DNA from: Phycisphaerae bacterium
GTDB taxonomy: Bacteria > Planctomycetota > Phycisphaerae > Sedimentisphaerales > Anaerohalosphaeraceae
Direction: 5' to 3'
DNA length: 64,000 nucleotides
Assembly: GCA_029858345.1 (NCBI GenBank)
Contig: JAOUFG010000001.1
Location: 1 to 64,000, forward strand
Shown here: positions 16,915-26,425 of the stretch, piece by piece
Layout of the letters: the number at the start of each line of letters is the position of its first letter
Position numbering within the stretch: the first letter of the stretch is position 1
The notes under the pieces: model-generated
What the model was told of the DNA's origin: nothing
The model's input: the letters and a program-made list of their open reading frames with translations, nothing else
Databases searched by the model: none
Made by a program: the position numbers and the translations under genes

Positions 16915-18615
16915 TTAGACGTTGTCGGCTTGCGTGACGCGGAGGACTTCGGCGATGGTCGTGACGCCGGACTGGACCTTTCGGGCGCCGTCCATTCGCA
17001 GGGTCTGCATCCCGAACTCCAGCGCCTTTTTCTTGATTGCTCCGGCGGTGGTTCGCTGATAAATCATCTCGCGAATGTCTTCATTGATTGTCATCAGTTC
17101 ATAAATGCCCGTCCGTCCCCGGTAGCCGGTATCAAAACACTTCGCACAGCCGGCACCCATGTAGAACGGTGTTTTTTCGTTTTCCATGATCCCCAAGTCG
17201 CGCAACTCATGGGCCGGCGGTTCGTAGGCCTGCTTACAGTCGGGGCAGATTCGCCGCACCAGACGCTGGGCCAGTACACAGATCAGCGACGAACTGACCA
17301 GGTACGGCTCGACACCGAAATCCAGCAGACGGCTGATGGCGCCCGCGGCGTCGTTGGTGTGCAGCGTGCTGAACACTAGGTGACCGGTCAGCGACGACTG
17401 AATCGCCATCGCGGCGGTCTCGGTATCACGCACCTCACCGACCATGATCACATCCGGGTCCTGACGCAGAATATGACGCAGGGCGTTGACGAAGTTCATG
17501 CCTTTTTTCGGGGCCACCTGCATCTGGCTGATGCCGCCAAGCTGATACTCAATCGGGTCCTCGACGGTCATGATATTCTTAACCGTCGCGTCAATCTGGT
17601 TCAGGCAGGCATACAGGGTCGTACTTTTACCGCTGCCGGTCGGGCCGGTGACAAAAATCACGCCGTGGGAGCGGTTGATGACCTTGTCGAAGACCTTGCG
17701 GTCCTCTTCGAAAAAGCCGAGCTGTTCCAGCGTTAAGATACCGCTGCTTTTATCTAAGAGACGAAGCACGGCGCGCTCGCCGTAACTGGTGGGCACGGTG
17801 CTGACACGCAGGTCGATCTCACGCTGGCCGATGCGAACACTGCATCGACCGTCCTGCGGCATCCGGCGTTCGGCGATATCCATGCCTGCCATGACCTTGA
17901 TACGCGAAATCACCAGGCTCAGCACGTTGCGGTTCAGCGTCAGTGTATCATACAGAATGCCATCGATGCGGTAACGCACGACGATCTTGGCCTCGAACGG
18001 GTGAATATGAATATCGCTGGCCCGCATCTGCAGGGCGCGAAAGAGGATATCGTTGACCAGCCGAATCACCGGCGGGCGGTTGACCACGTCCAGCAGGTCC
18101 TCCGATCCGCCCATCTCATCGGCCAACTGGTCGAGGTTCTGCGAATCCAGTTCCTCGGCCACCTCTTCGATGACCGTGTTTTTCTGCTCGTAAGCGACGT
18201 CAATCGCCGAGGTGATCGCCGCCCGTGTGCTCAGCGCCGTGTCAACAGGGACCGCAAGCATTTTGGATACATTGTCGACAACCATCATATCCAGCGGATT
18301 GGCGGTAATGACCGTCATCGTGCCGTTGGCGTCTTCGGGCTGATGGCCGATGACGTAATGATGCTGGGCATAGGGGGCCGGGATGCGCTCGATGAACGCG
18401 GCGGGGACGTCTTTGTCGCTGATCTCCTCAAAGAATTCAACGCCCAGCGTCTCGGCGAACAGCCGCAGCACCACATCCTCCGTGAAGTTGGGGGCACTGA
18501 GCAGAATCTGATCGACCCGGCGCGTATCGTCCGCATGCTCGGCGAAAAAATCGCTGAGCGTTTGGGGATTCACAATCCCGCTCCGCTCGGCTGCTTGTAT
18601 TAACTGTTCTTTCAT
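16915..18615 (-). CDS. gspE: Type II secretion ATPase GspE
   Basis: GspE is the cytoplasmic hexameric ATPase that drives pseudopilus growth. At 566 residues it has the N-terminal GspE-N domain (about 1-150), a linker with acidic EEVAEELDSQN, and the catalytic domain. Walker A is GPTGSGKSTT near 320-330, the Asp box is IMTVEDPIEYQL, Walker B is DPDVIMVGEVRD, and the His box follows as TGHLVFSTLHTNDA. A tetracysteine zinc module (CPDC and CAKC, about 455-492) marks GspE or PilB rather than retraction ATPases. It is 2 bp downstream of the secretin gene. Confidence 0.96.
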   Translation of the reverse strand: MKEQLIQAAERSGIVNPQTLSDFFAEHADDTRRVDQILLSAPNFTEDVVLRLFAETLGVEFFEEISDKDVPAAFIERIPAPYAQHHYVIGHQPEDANGTMTVITANPLDMMVVDNVSKMLAVPVDTALSTRAAITSAIDVAYEQKNTVIEEVAEELDSQNLDQLADEMGGSEDLLDVVNRPPVIRLVNDILFRALQMRASDIHIHPFEAKIVVRYRIDGILYDTLTLNRNVLSLVISRIKVMAGMDIAERRMPQDGRCSVRIGQREIDLRVSTVPTSYGERAVLRLLDKSSGILTLEQLGFFEEDRKVFDKVINRSHGVIFVTGPTGSGKSTTLYACLNQIDATVKNIMTVEDPIEYQLGGISQMQVAPKKGMNFVNALRHILRQDPDVIMVGEVRDTETAAMAIQSSLTGHLVFSTLHTNDAAGAISRLLDFGVEPYLVSSSLICVLAQRLVRRICPDCKQAYEPPAHELRDLGIMENEKTPFYMGAGCAKCFDTGYRGRTGIYELMTINEDIREMIYQRTTAGAIKKKALEFGMQTLRMDGARKVQSGVTTIAEVLRVTQADNV

Positions 18616-18617
18616 CG

Positions 18618-21600
18618 TTATTGTACTTCAACGTCAACTGTTGATTTAGCTTTGTCTAACGCTTCAATTTTCTTCCGGAGCGTTTCAATATACACGTCAT
18701 TTTCAATATCATCTTCTTCGAGTACCTTCTCTGGTTCCATTGGCTTAGGATCAACACCGGGCCAATCCTGCAGGCCCTGAAACTTCTCTTCCATTTCTTC
18801 AAATGCTTGTCGATTCTTTGCCGAAACACGCCGAATATCTTCTAAACCTCCGGCTTGGTCGCCCGGGCGAATAATGTTTGCCTTAACAAACACATATAGC
18901 CGTCCCTGTTCCCCTGTATCACTAACTCCTCTGAACAGGCCGCCAATGATCGGAATATCACCCAGAATCGGAACTTTTTGATTTCCTTTCTGCTGACTGA
19001 GTGACTCAAGACCTCCCAAAATTATAGTTGTGCCGTCAGGAACAGTCGCAACAGACATCAGATCGGTAGAGAGCCGATCAGGAGGTGACGGAAAAGTTGC
19101 CGTGCCATCAGGACCCGTAATCTCAACAGCTTGGTTTTCACTAAAATCTGTACGGTTCAAAGTAATTTCGAGCCGAAGCATGTCCCCTTTGCTTATATGA
19201 GGTTTAATATTGAGAGTAACACCGGCGGTATAGTCATTAAACGTAACATCTGTGGCCGTTGTTGATGTCTGAGTTGCAGTCCCCGGAATTACATTGACTT
19301 TGGCCTGAGCAACAGGTTTTATATTTTCCGTTTTAATCTCACCTTCCTGATTATCGTTGACGAGTATCTTGGGACGAGCCATGACCCGACCATATCCTTT
19401 TGACTGAATCGCTTCCAGTAATCCTTGAATATGTTCACTATCGAAAAATGCATTAAAAACTCTTGCCGGATCTACCGCACTTGTCGTAGATCTTGCTTCA
19501 CCGTAACGTTGAACACTGAAGTCTTCGAGTGAACCTATTTGGTCGGATCTCATATCAGAACCACCAAAAGTTTTTGTTACAATATCCAGATCATATTTAA
19601 AGGACTCATCTTTCGTGATTTCCACCAGTGTACAATCCAACAGCACCTGCGGACGATACTCATCCAGTTCCCTAATCAGTTCGGCAATCCACTGCTGGTT
19701 TCGTTTGTTGGCATAGACGATTAAGGAATAGGACATCTCATCCGGGATCACGCGAATATTCTGTTCTTCCAGCGTCGGCAGCTTGGCGGCCGTACCCGCC
19801 CCGCCGCCGGCCTGAATCTTGGACGTAGGCGTCGATGTCTTACTGACTTCCTCAACCGTTTCCTGAATCAGCTTCGTCAGCACTTCCGCCAATTCGATCG
19901 GGTCCTGATTCTCAAGCGCATAGACCACATACGGCGTCGAAACCACGTCAGGTGTACGATCCGCATGGCCGATCACCAAGGCAATGGCATCGTGCTGACG
20001 CGGCGTGGCATAGACCAGCAGTGAATTGGTCGTTTCCAATATCGATATCTGCGGCTGCTCGGCAGTGATGTCCTTTTCCGAACCGCCCTCGGCTGTCGGC
20101 AATGAAAGGGCCGCCCCGTCGGCAATCTCCGACTGGCCCGACACCGCTGTGCGTGCGGTCGTTGACGTTGAACGCGAACGCGGGTCCGTACTGCCGGAGC
20201 GGCCGTACGAACCGGATGCGGATGTGCTCTGCGGGACAATAATCCCCAGATCCGTCAGGGTATCCATGATCTCCTGCGTGTCGACATATTGGATCTCGTA
20301 CTGGCGAATGGTCCGCTGATCCTTCTGGATGACATCGACATGGGCGATGACCAGTTCGATGGCGCCGTGCTGTTCGGCGGTCCCGTTCACCAGCAATGAA
20401 TTGCTTGCCGCCCGTATCGAGATATACGGCTGGTCAGCACCGGCTGTTTTAGCCGCAGAAACCGATGGTTGAGGTTGAGGGGGCTGTCCCGGGCGGGCCG
20501 GAACCGCTGTGGTGGTACGCCGCGACGCGGCAGAGGCCGTTGATGACGTTGCCACGGAGACCGAAGCCAATCCAAGTTCATTGATCACATCGACAACATC
20601 CTGCGCTTCGACATTCTGGATAAGATATTCACGGACAAACCGAAGATCATACTGCGGCACATCCAGTGCGTCGATCAGTTCATTGACCAGGGCGATCTGA
20701 GCGGGCTTGCCGGCCATGAGGATCCGGTTGGTGCGGTCATCGGTATCGATAAGAACTGTATCGCCCTGGGGGGCTTGTGGGGCGGCGGAAGGCCCCCGAG
20801 ACGGCGTTGGTACCGGCACTTGCCTGGTGGTCGTCCGGCCTGTTTTGGGATCGCGCGTCGTTACCGTCCGGGTTGTCGGGGCCGCAGCGGCTGCCGGGGC
20901 ACTGATCTGAAGCGATACATCCTCCAGCTTGCCGGCCAATTCCTGCAGCTTGGGAACCATCTCCGAGGGTGTCATGTATTTGAGCGTGCGGAATTGATAC
21001 TCTTTCTTTTCACCGGGGACATCAATAATAGACAAAACTTCTTCAATCCGCCCCATCCGATAGGCATAATCGGTCACAAGCAGTGTGCCGGTTTCGGGAA
21101 TTTCCTGAAAACCATCTGTCATCCCCAAATTTAAGCTCACAAGCATTTTCTTGGCGGAGTCCGTGCTGACGTTTTCCAGTTGAAAAAGTGTACTGACAAT
21201 GACATTGCCCGCTTCGATCGGTTCGCCGGGGGTGCGTATAACAGGGTCCACCTGCTTGAATGCCTGGCTCGCATTGGCGGCTTTGACAATCGTGACCAAT
21301 TGATTTTCGCGCGTCATCACAAAGCCCTTGAGCTTGAGCACCGATTCCAGCAGGGAATAGATATCTTTGACCTTGATTTTTCCGCCGTGGACCTTGAGCT
21401 GGACTTTCTGGTTTTTCAGGATCGCCGGATCGTACATATAGTTCAGGCCGAGCTGCTTGCCCACCAGATCCACCAGCGACTCCAACTCCACTTCCTGCGG
21501 CAGATCCATCACTGTGTCTAATTCCTCATCTCCAAGCTTCGGGGCGATCTGCGGTTCGGTCTGGACAGTCTTAGCGGTCTGAATTTTTGATTCAGCCGGT

Positions 21601-22832
21601 GCTTCCGGCTCCGGTTCTTTTGGTTCGGCAACCGTTTCGGACGATTGCTCTTTAGCTCCGGCTTTCGCTTCCAGTTCCTCCACTTTTTGGCGCAACTGCT
21701 CGAGCTCGGTCTGCAGCGGATTGGTTTCTTTCGCCGGCTCGGCGGTCTGAACCTTGCCTGCTTCCGCCGGCTGTTCCTGGGCCTCCTGCGCAGCGGTCTG
21801 TTCTTCGGCCCTGGCTTGTGCCATCAAGGCCTGGAGGATTTTAATGGACTCGTCCTCCGAGATTTCCTCCCGGGCTGGTTCATTGGCATCGACTGCAGGA
21901 GATTCCGTCTCTGTTGGTTTCGGCTGAATCGCTTCGGCCGTTTCGGCCGACGGCTGTTCAACCTCGTCCTTTTGTTCTGCCTCGGCCAATTCCCGCAATA
22001 GACCTTCACTTAAGAAGTCTTCGGAAGATTCTTCCGGTGTTTCTCCAGCGGGTTCGTTCGGTTCTGTAACCGGCTCCGTGAGTTCTGTCGACACTGTTTC
22101 GTCCGCAGGCGTCTCCTCGGCCATGGATGGGATTTCAAGTAACCGCCTGGCAACCGACTCAAGCGATTCCGTCGGAGCCGTTGCTTCCGCGGCAGGCCGG
22201 GCAGGTTCATTCGGCTCCGGAACAAGCGGAACCAGATTCGGCTCCACGGGTGCTTGAGTTAATGGCAGTACAGCGACTTTCTCAGGAATCGATACCTGAT
22301 TTTCTTTTTCCCATGCCTGAAATGAAACTTTGATCTCGCTTAAGATCCCCTCGGAAGCGATCGCAATCAGCTTGTTATCGAACACATCGATAATCGCCGG
22401 ACTGGAGGACCCTTTCGGCGGCGCATCGGTCAGGGTGCCGACGGTGATGGATTTCAGACCCGCAATAAAGGCCTCCGGTTTCGGAAGCGATGGGCTGTCG
22501 GTCGTCAGGACCTCAATCTTCGGGGCCGGAGACTGGTCCAGGAAGCCGGCGATCTCCGTGGCCTTAACAAGATCGGATCCGACATCACTGGTCACAATCA
22601 GAATTTCCGGCGTCAGCGTATTGTACTTCTTGCCGATATGGAGTTGTGAAAAGAGTGCCTGCGCCTGCTGACTGCTGATGTGCCTGAATGGGTACACCCG
22701 GCTGCGGAGCACACCGCTTTCGGTATCCAGCTCAGCGGCAGCACCAACCCCCGTCAACAACAGCACACAAAAAACAAACGGCATAAACCATCGTTTCCAT
22801 TGTCCGGTTATCTTCAAACTTACTGACTGCAT
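18618..22832 (-). CDS. gspD: Giant type II secretion secretin GspD
   Basis: This outer-membrane secretin is about 1,404 residues long, roughly twice the usual 650-700. A signal peptide (ending near AAA) leads into a mature N-terminal STN/N1-like domain at about 40-110. Then comes a long acidic linker with repeated Glu-Pro-Asn-Glu-Pro runs and a coiled-coil-like ELEQLRQKVEELEAKAG segment, to about residue 430. A canonical N0 domain begins near 440 (LVDLVGKQLGLNYMYDP), followed by four or five N1-type repeats, each ending in a NSLLV- or RILMA-type strand. The secretin pore begins near 1,060 (LLDCTLVEITKDE) and has the conserved VPILGDIPIIGGLF. ATG 22832 is preferred because GGAG precedes it by 6 nt; ATG 22844 is also in frame. 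Confidence 0.94.
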   Translation of the reverse strand: MQSVSLKITGQWKRWFMPFVFCVLLLTGVGAAAELDTESGVLRSRVYPFRHISSQQAQALFSQLHIGKKYNTLTPEILIVTSDVGSDLVKATEIAGFLDQSPAPKIEVLTTDSPSLPKPEAFIAGLKSITVGTLTDAPPKGSSSPAIIDVFDNKLIAIASEGILSEIKVSFQAWEKENQVSIPEKVAVLPLTQAPVEPNLVPLVPEPNEPARPAAEATAPTESLESVARRLLEIPSMAEETPADETVSTELTEPVTEPNEPAGETPEESSEDFLSEGLLRELAEAEQKDEVEQPSAETAEAIQPKPTETESPAVDANEPAREEISEDESIKILQALMAQARAEEQTAAQEAQEQPAEAGKVQTAEPAKETNPLQTELEQLRQKVEELEAKAGAKEQSSETVAEPKEPEPEAPAESKIQTAKTVQTEPQIAPKLGDEELDTVMDLPQEVELESLVDLVGKQLGLNYMYDPAILKNQKVQLKVHGGKIKVKDIYSLLESVLKLKGFVMTRENQLVTIVKAANASQAFKQVDPVIRTPGEPIEAGNVIVSTLFQLENVSTDSAKKMLVSLNLGMTDGFQEIPETGTLLVTDYAYRMGRIEEVLSIIDVPGEKKEYQFRTLKYMTPSEMVPKLQELAGKLEDVSLQISAPAAAAAPTTRTVTTRDPKTGRTTTRQVPVPTPSRGPSAAPQAPQGDTVLIDTDDRTNRILMAGKPAQIALVNELIDALDVPQYDLRFVREYLIQNVEAQDVVDVINELGLASVSVATSSTASAASRRTTTAVPARPGQPPQPQPSVSAAKTAGADQPYISIRAASNSLLVNGTAEQHGAIELVIAHVDVIQKDQRTIRQYEIQYVDTQEIMDTLTDLGIIVPQSTSASGSYGRSGSTDPRSRSTSTTARTAVSGQSEIADGAALSLPTAEGGSEKDITAEQPQISILETTNSLLVYATPRQHDAIALVIGHADRTPDVVSTPYVVYALENQDPIELAEVLTKLIQETVEEVSKTSTPTSKIQAGGGAGTAAKLPTLEEQNIRVIPDEMSYSLIVYANKRNQQWIAELIRELDEYRPQVLLDCTLVEITKDESFKYDLDIVTKTFGGSDMRSDQIGSLEDFSVQRYGEARSTTSAVDPARVFNAFFDSEHIQGLLEAIQSKGYGRVMARPKILVNDNQEGEIKTENIKPVAQAKVNVIPGTATQTSTTATDVTFNDYTAGVTLNIKPHISKGDMLRLEITLNRTDFSENQAVEITGPDGTATFPSPPDRLSTDLMSVATVPDGTTIILGGLESLSQQKGNQKVPILGDIPIIGGLFRGVSDTGEQGRLYVFVKANIIRPGDQAGGLEDIRRVSAKNRQAFEEMEEKFQGLQDWPGVDPKPMEPEKVLEEDDIENDVYIETLRKKIEALDKAKSTVDVEVQ

Positions 22833-22883
22833 ATCAAACTCCATAGATATTTATCTCTGTTTTATTCTCTCGGGAAAAATGAA

Positions 22884-23924
22884 TTATTCGGATTCATTGG
22901 GATCCGAAGCGGCGGACTCATCCGCATCCTTCGGCTCTGTCCCGGCCTCCGGGCTATTTTTTGTTTCGGCCGCCTGATCCAAATCTTCGCTTGCAGCTTT
23001 GAGCGATTGCATCAATTCGTCCCACATTTTTTTTTCTTTCTCACGCTCTTCCGGCGAAACTGATTCATCCTGGCGGTTCATGATCTCTTCAATGCCGGAC
23101 ATCGTCTCCTTAAGCTTCTCTTTTTGTTCTTGCGGCGTCGGTTCTGCGGGCAGTGAGCGAACCCGCTGAATCCGCTCAGAAACATCCGGCCTTGGCCGCG
23201 ACGCTGTCCGGTCAATGGGACGAACCATACGCACTGAATCCGGGGTTGTCTCATCGGGTTGGAGGTCCGGCGAGGCGTCTTCCTGGGCCCTTAATGCCGG
23301 CCTTGGCACAGCAATACTTCCGGAACCCGAACCCGGTGCCTCTGAAACCGTCTGTTCAGTTTTCAAGATGGATTTAACTTGTGTTTTTTCCGGAACAAAT
23401 TTTTCCTGGGGATTCTGCCCGCCCTGGGTAAAAACCACGCTGCCGTCACGAATTTCCTTGATCTCCAGGTGTCCCACCTTTTCACCCTGGCGAAACCACT
23501 CTTGTTTGCCTCCCGTCGTCGCCAATAAAGCCAATGACTTCTCCGGCGCCGATTTATACAACACTGTCGCCACCAGATCACTTTTCACGGTAACCGGACT
23601 CTTTGGCTTAGGAATCACCGGCTTCGGGGACGCGGGGCCGGCAACTGCGGTCGGAGGTTTGGGCTTGGGTACCGGGGGTTTCGGAGGCGGCGGCGGATCG
23701 ATTCTAAACGCAAACGCCTTGGCCTGGGCAACTAACGGAGAGGACTTGTCGTCTTTTTTGTCTTGATCTTTGACCTTGTCCTTAAATTGCTCGACAATCC
23801 CGGGGCTGCTCAGGACAGCTTTCACCTGGGAATTTCCTTTGAGTCCCATAAAAATCAACGCAGCGGCCCCACAAAAAGCCAAAATCACGGCAATAATGCT
23901 GGTTATTCTTAGGGTCTTAAGCAT
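22884..23924 (-). CDS. GspC-like inner membrane protein
   Basis: The protein of 346 residues has a single N-terminal membrane helix (about 6-28), a proline-rich linker (runs of PPPPPKPPVPKPKP-like sequence near 78-90) and a small beta-rich domain at about 115-180 (ATVLYKSAPEKSLALL, LEIKEIRDGSVVF). That domain resembles the homology region of GspC that binds the secretin N0 domain. The C-terminal half is acidic and probably disordered or helical, with no PDZ domain. It is the first gene of the secretion operon, 39 bp before gspD, which is the standard gspC position. The assignment rests on topology and synteny more than on sequence identity. Confidence 0.72.
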   Translation of the reverse strand: MLKTLRITSIIAVILAFCGAAALIFMGLKGNSQVKAVLSSPGIVEQFKDKVKDQDKKDDKSSPLVAQAKAFAFRIDPPPPPKPPVPKPKPPTAVAGPASPKPVIPKPKSPVTVKSDLVATVLYKSAPEKSLALLATTGGKQEWFRQGEKVGHLEIKEIRDGSVVFTQGGQNPQEKFVPEKTQVKSILKTEQTVSEAPGSGSGSIAVPRPALRAQEDASPDLQPDETTPDSVRMVRPIDRTASRPRPDVSERIQRVRSLPAEPTPQEQKEKLKETMSGIEEIMNRQDESVSPEEREKEKKMWDELMQSLKAASEDLDQAAETKNSPEAGTEPKDADESAASDPNESE

Positions 23925-23965
23925 TTTTCATCCTAAAGTACGCGTTTTCCCATCACATTCCAGGT

Positions 23966-23980
23966 CCAAAACCGTTTTGG
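23966..23980. other. Small hairpin in the leader of the secretion operon
   Basis: CCAAAA and TTTTGG arms (23966-23971 and 23975-23980) flank a 3-base loop, about 42 bp before the gspC-like start. It may be an operator or an RNA hairpin. There is no independent support for a function. Confidence 0.3.
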
Positions 23981-24062
23981 GTTTTATCTTTAGAGTTCAA
24001 CACCATCCTTTAGACACTTTGGAGAAGCTCAGGTTCCACAAAAAAACTGTAATTTGAGCGTC

Positions 24063-24093
24063 TAAACACTGTTTTATGAGTCATCAGTGTTTA
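24063..24093 (-). terminator. Stem-loop after the DUF1573 lipoprotein gene
   Basis: Nine-base arms TAAACACTG (24063-24071) and CAGTGTTTA (24085-24093) are perfect complements with a 13-base loop, beginning 12 bp past the stop of the DUF1573 gene. There is no long U tract, so it may be an inefficient terminator or an mRNA stabiliser. It separates the lipoprotein gene from the secretion operon, which therefore needs its own promoter between about 23925 and 24062. Confidence 0.6.
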
Positions 24094-24104
24094 TTCGGCT
24101 AAAA

Positions 24105-25256
24105 TCACTTCATCCTGAACCAGCCACTGCACCGAATTACCAATTTGTGGCCGTCTTTAAGGGTAATTGTCAACTCATCTGAAATGTAACGCCGTTCGGA
24201 AGTGCCTTGGGCCGGAGGCGTGATTTTGATCATGAGTTTGATATGATTTCCTTCCTGTTCCTGACTTTCGATTTCCATATAGCCGTTTCGGGACGTCACA
24301 GAGTCAATCTCAGCAATTTTTCCATAGTTGCTTCGAATCAGGTTTTCTCTGAGAACCGGCTCACCGGGGACTATGTTCTGAAGGATATATCTTGGATTCG
24401 AGACTTCGTATATCGGCTTTGAATTGTATCTGACCATCAGAGTTCCGCCCTGTGGATGGTCCGTCGATATCTGGACAACACCCGTGTTGAATTGTTCAAG
24501 CTTCTGGATGTCCACTTTTGGTTTCAGGACAAACTTAGTTGCCTTTTCATTGGCATCAAACGGTACATCAATGGTTTTGTTAGCAACCGTGATCGATTTA
24601 ATCGAAAATTCTTTACCGTCTTCGCTTTGTACGACTAACTCCGGCATTCCGGCATTATCCTGATCAAGCAGCAAATCAACGCTTTCAGGCGCAACAGATA
24701 CCTTTGTAACCACATTCGCCTTGAGTTCAAGCTGCGCACGGGGGGTGACCGGGTCATTTGTAAGGATATAAAGGTGCTTTTTCACAGCACCCTTCGTTGA
24801 ACCCGCCGTAAAAGTAACTTCCACCTTGCCGGACTGGCCCAACTCAAAGGGAACCGGCTCCTTCAGAGGCACCGAATGGCGTGCGCCGTCTTTCATCAAT
24901 ACCGGTTTAGAGCATCCGCATGTACTTTGAACGTTGTTTACTAACAATACCGCATTCCCTTTGTTCACAAACTCGTAATCCGCTACATGTTTAGATCTGG
25001 GACCGACTTCTCCAAAATCATTTGTCTCCTTTGTTAGGACAATTTTGGGCGTTTTCTCTGCTTCGGCAACATCCTCTTTGGCCCCGGCTGGTTCCTGACC
25101 TTTCACGATTGACGTGTCAACGGTCCCTTTTTCCAATTCGGTAGACGGCTCAACGGCCTGTTTTGCTATTTCAGACTTACTGGATTGACAACCCGCCATC
25201 ATAAGGATTGCCGATACGGTCACACATACAACACTGAGGGCTTTAAGCATCTTCAT
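24105..25256 (-). CDS. DUF1573 domain lipoprotein
   Basis: This is a predicted lipoprotein of 383 residues. The signal peptide ends in the lipobox LMMAGC with Cys23. A DUF1573 domain at about 75-185 has NDFGEVGPRSKHVADYEFVN, the signature STCGCS and the ILTNDP end. This is an Ig-like fold common in Bacteroidetes and planctomycetes. The C-terminal part (about 190-380) is a second beta-rich region with no recognised family. It is divergent from the glycosyltransferase gene at 25444 and upstream of the secretion operon with a stem-loop between. Function is unknown, probably envelope-associated. Confidence 0.85.
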   Translation of the reverse strand: MKMLKALSVVCVTVSAILMMAGCQSSKSEIAKQAVEPSTELEKGTVDTSIVKGQEPAGAKEDVAEAEKTPKIVLTKETNDFGEVGPRSKHVADYEFVNKGNAVLLVNNVQSTCGCSKPVLMKDGARHSVPLKEPVPFELGQSGKVEVTFTAGSTKGAVKKHLYILTNDPVTPRAQLELKANVVTKVSVAPESVDLLLDQDNAGMPELVVQSEDGKEFSIKSITVANKTIDVPFDANEKATKFVLKPKVDIQKLEQFNTGVVQISTDHPQGGTLMVRYNSKPIYEVSNPRYILQNIVPGEPVLRENLIRSNYGKIAEIDSVTSRNGYMEIESQEQEGNHIKLMIKITPPAQGTSERRYISDELTITLKDGHKLVIRCSGWFRMK

Positions 25257-25443
25257 TTGATATTTTCCTTAATAAAATTTTCCGGGAACTTTCACTTTAA
25301 TACGCCGATAACAGATGATAAGTTTATCAAAAATCGATTCTTTAGCAATGTCTTTTCGACTGGCCAAGGATAACTCTTTACACAATCGGTCATTGCCGGT
25401 AAAATATGGAAAATTTTCATAGGTTCTTATTCAGGAGTTGGTT

Positions 25444-26412
25444 ATGGACAAAATCAGTCAGCCCGAATTATCAGTAGTAATACCGCTATTTAATGAAGCA
25501 CTCAGTTTGGAGGCGCTGCACACGGAAATCGGACATGCGCTGGCTGATTTTGACTATGAAATCCTCTATGTGGATGATGGCAGTACCGATAACAGTTTTT
25601 CGGTTTTGACTGATATCCAAAAAAAATCCAATAACGTGAGGGTCATCCGGTTTCGCCGAAACTTCGGTCAAACCGCCGCCATGAGTGCCGGATTTAAATA
25701 TGCTCACGGAAAAATAATTATTCCGATGGATGCTGATGGCCAGAACGATCCGGCGGATATTCCAAAACTGGTCACCAAGCTGGAGGAAGGATACGACATC
25801 GTCAGCGGCTGGCGGAAAGAAAGGAAGGATAACACCGTCACACGGACGCTGCCTTCGCGGATGGCCAACTGGATGATCGGAAGGATTACCGGCATTCGTC
25901 TGCACGATTACGGCTGCACGCTGAAGGCCTACCGGGCCGAATCGCTCAAGCAGATCCGTCTGTACGGCGAAATGCACCGGTTTATTCCCGCGCTGGCACG
26001 CTGGGGCGGGGAGAAGGTCGTCGAAATGGTCGTCAACCACCGGCCCCGCACCACGGGCCAAACCAAGTACGGACTGAGCCGGACATCTAAGGTCATATTA
26101 GACCTGATCACCATCAAGTTTCTTGCGTCATTTTCGACCAAACCCATTCATATATTCGGAGGGCTTGGGGTTCTTTGTTTTCTCGGATCGCTTCTGAGCG
26201 GAATCACCGTGCTGGGAATGAAATTCTTTGTAAACTACTCCATGAATCGAAATCCGCTACTGATTATCTCAATGATGCTGATGATGGCAGCGATCCAGTT
26301 TGTTCTGATGGGACTGCTGGCCGAAATCATGGTCCGAACCTACCACGAATCGCAGGATCGCCCCACCTATCTTATTGAAAAAATCCTCGAACCTGAATCC
26401 GAAACCGCCTGA
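25444..26412 (+). CDS. Polyprenyl-phosphate-type family 2 glycosyltransferase
   Basis: This membrane-anchored GT2 of 322 residues resembles the DPM1/GtrB/ArnC group, which moves a sugar from a nucleotide donor to a polyprenyl phosphate. The catalytic half has SVVIPLFNEA, VDDGSTDNS, FGQTAAMSAG, the metal site DADGQNDP and an R-x-Y-G-RTSK segment. Two C-terminal membrane helices (about 232-255 and 268-295) are typical. ATG 25444 follows AGGAG with 6 nt, so it is preferred over TTG 25438. It heads a plus-strand cluster with a GT-C-like membrane protein, which is the standard pairing of a lipid-sugar maker and user. Confidence 0.9.
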   Translation: MDKISQPELSVVIPLFNEALSLEALHTEIGHALADFDYEILYVDDGSTDNSFSVLTDIQKKSNNVRVIRFRRNFGQTAAMSAGFKYAHGKIIIPMDADGQNDPADIPKLVTKLEEGYDIVSGWRKERKDNTVTRTLPSRMANWMIGRITGIRLHDYGCTLKAYRAESLKQIRLYGEMHRFIPALARWGGEKVVEMVVNHRPRTTGQTKYGLSRTSKVILDLITIKFLASFSTKPIHIFGGLGVLCFLGSLLSGITVLGMKFFVNYSMNRNPLLIISMMLMMAAIQFVLMGLLAEIMVRTYHESQDRPTYLIEKILEPESETA

Positions 26413-26425
26413 ACGATTGGACGCC

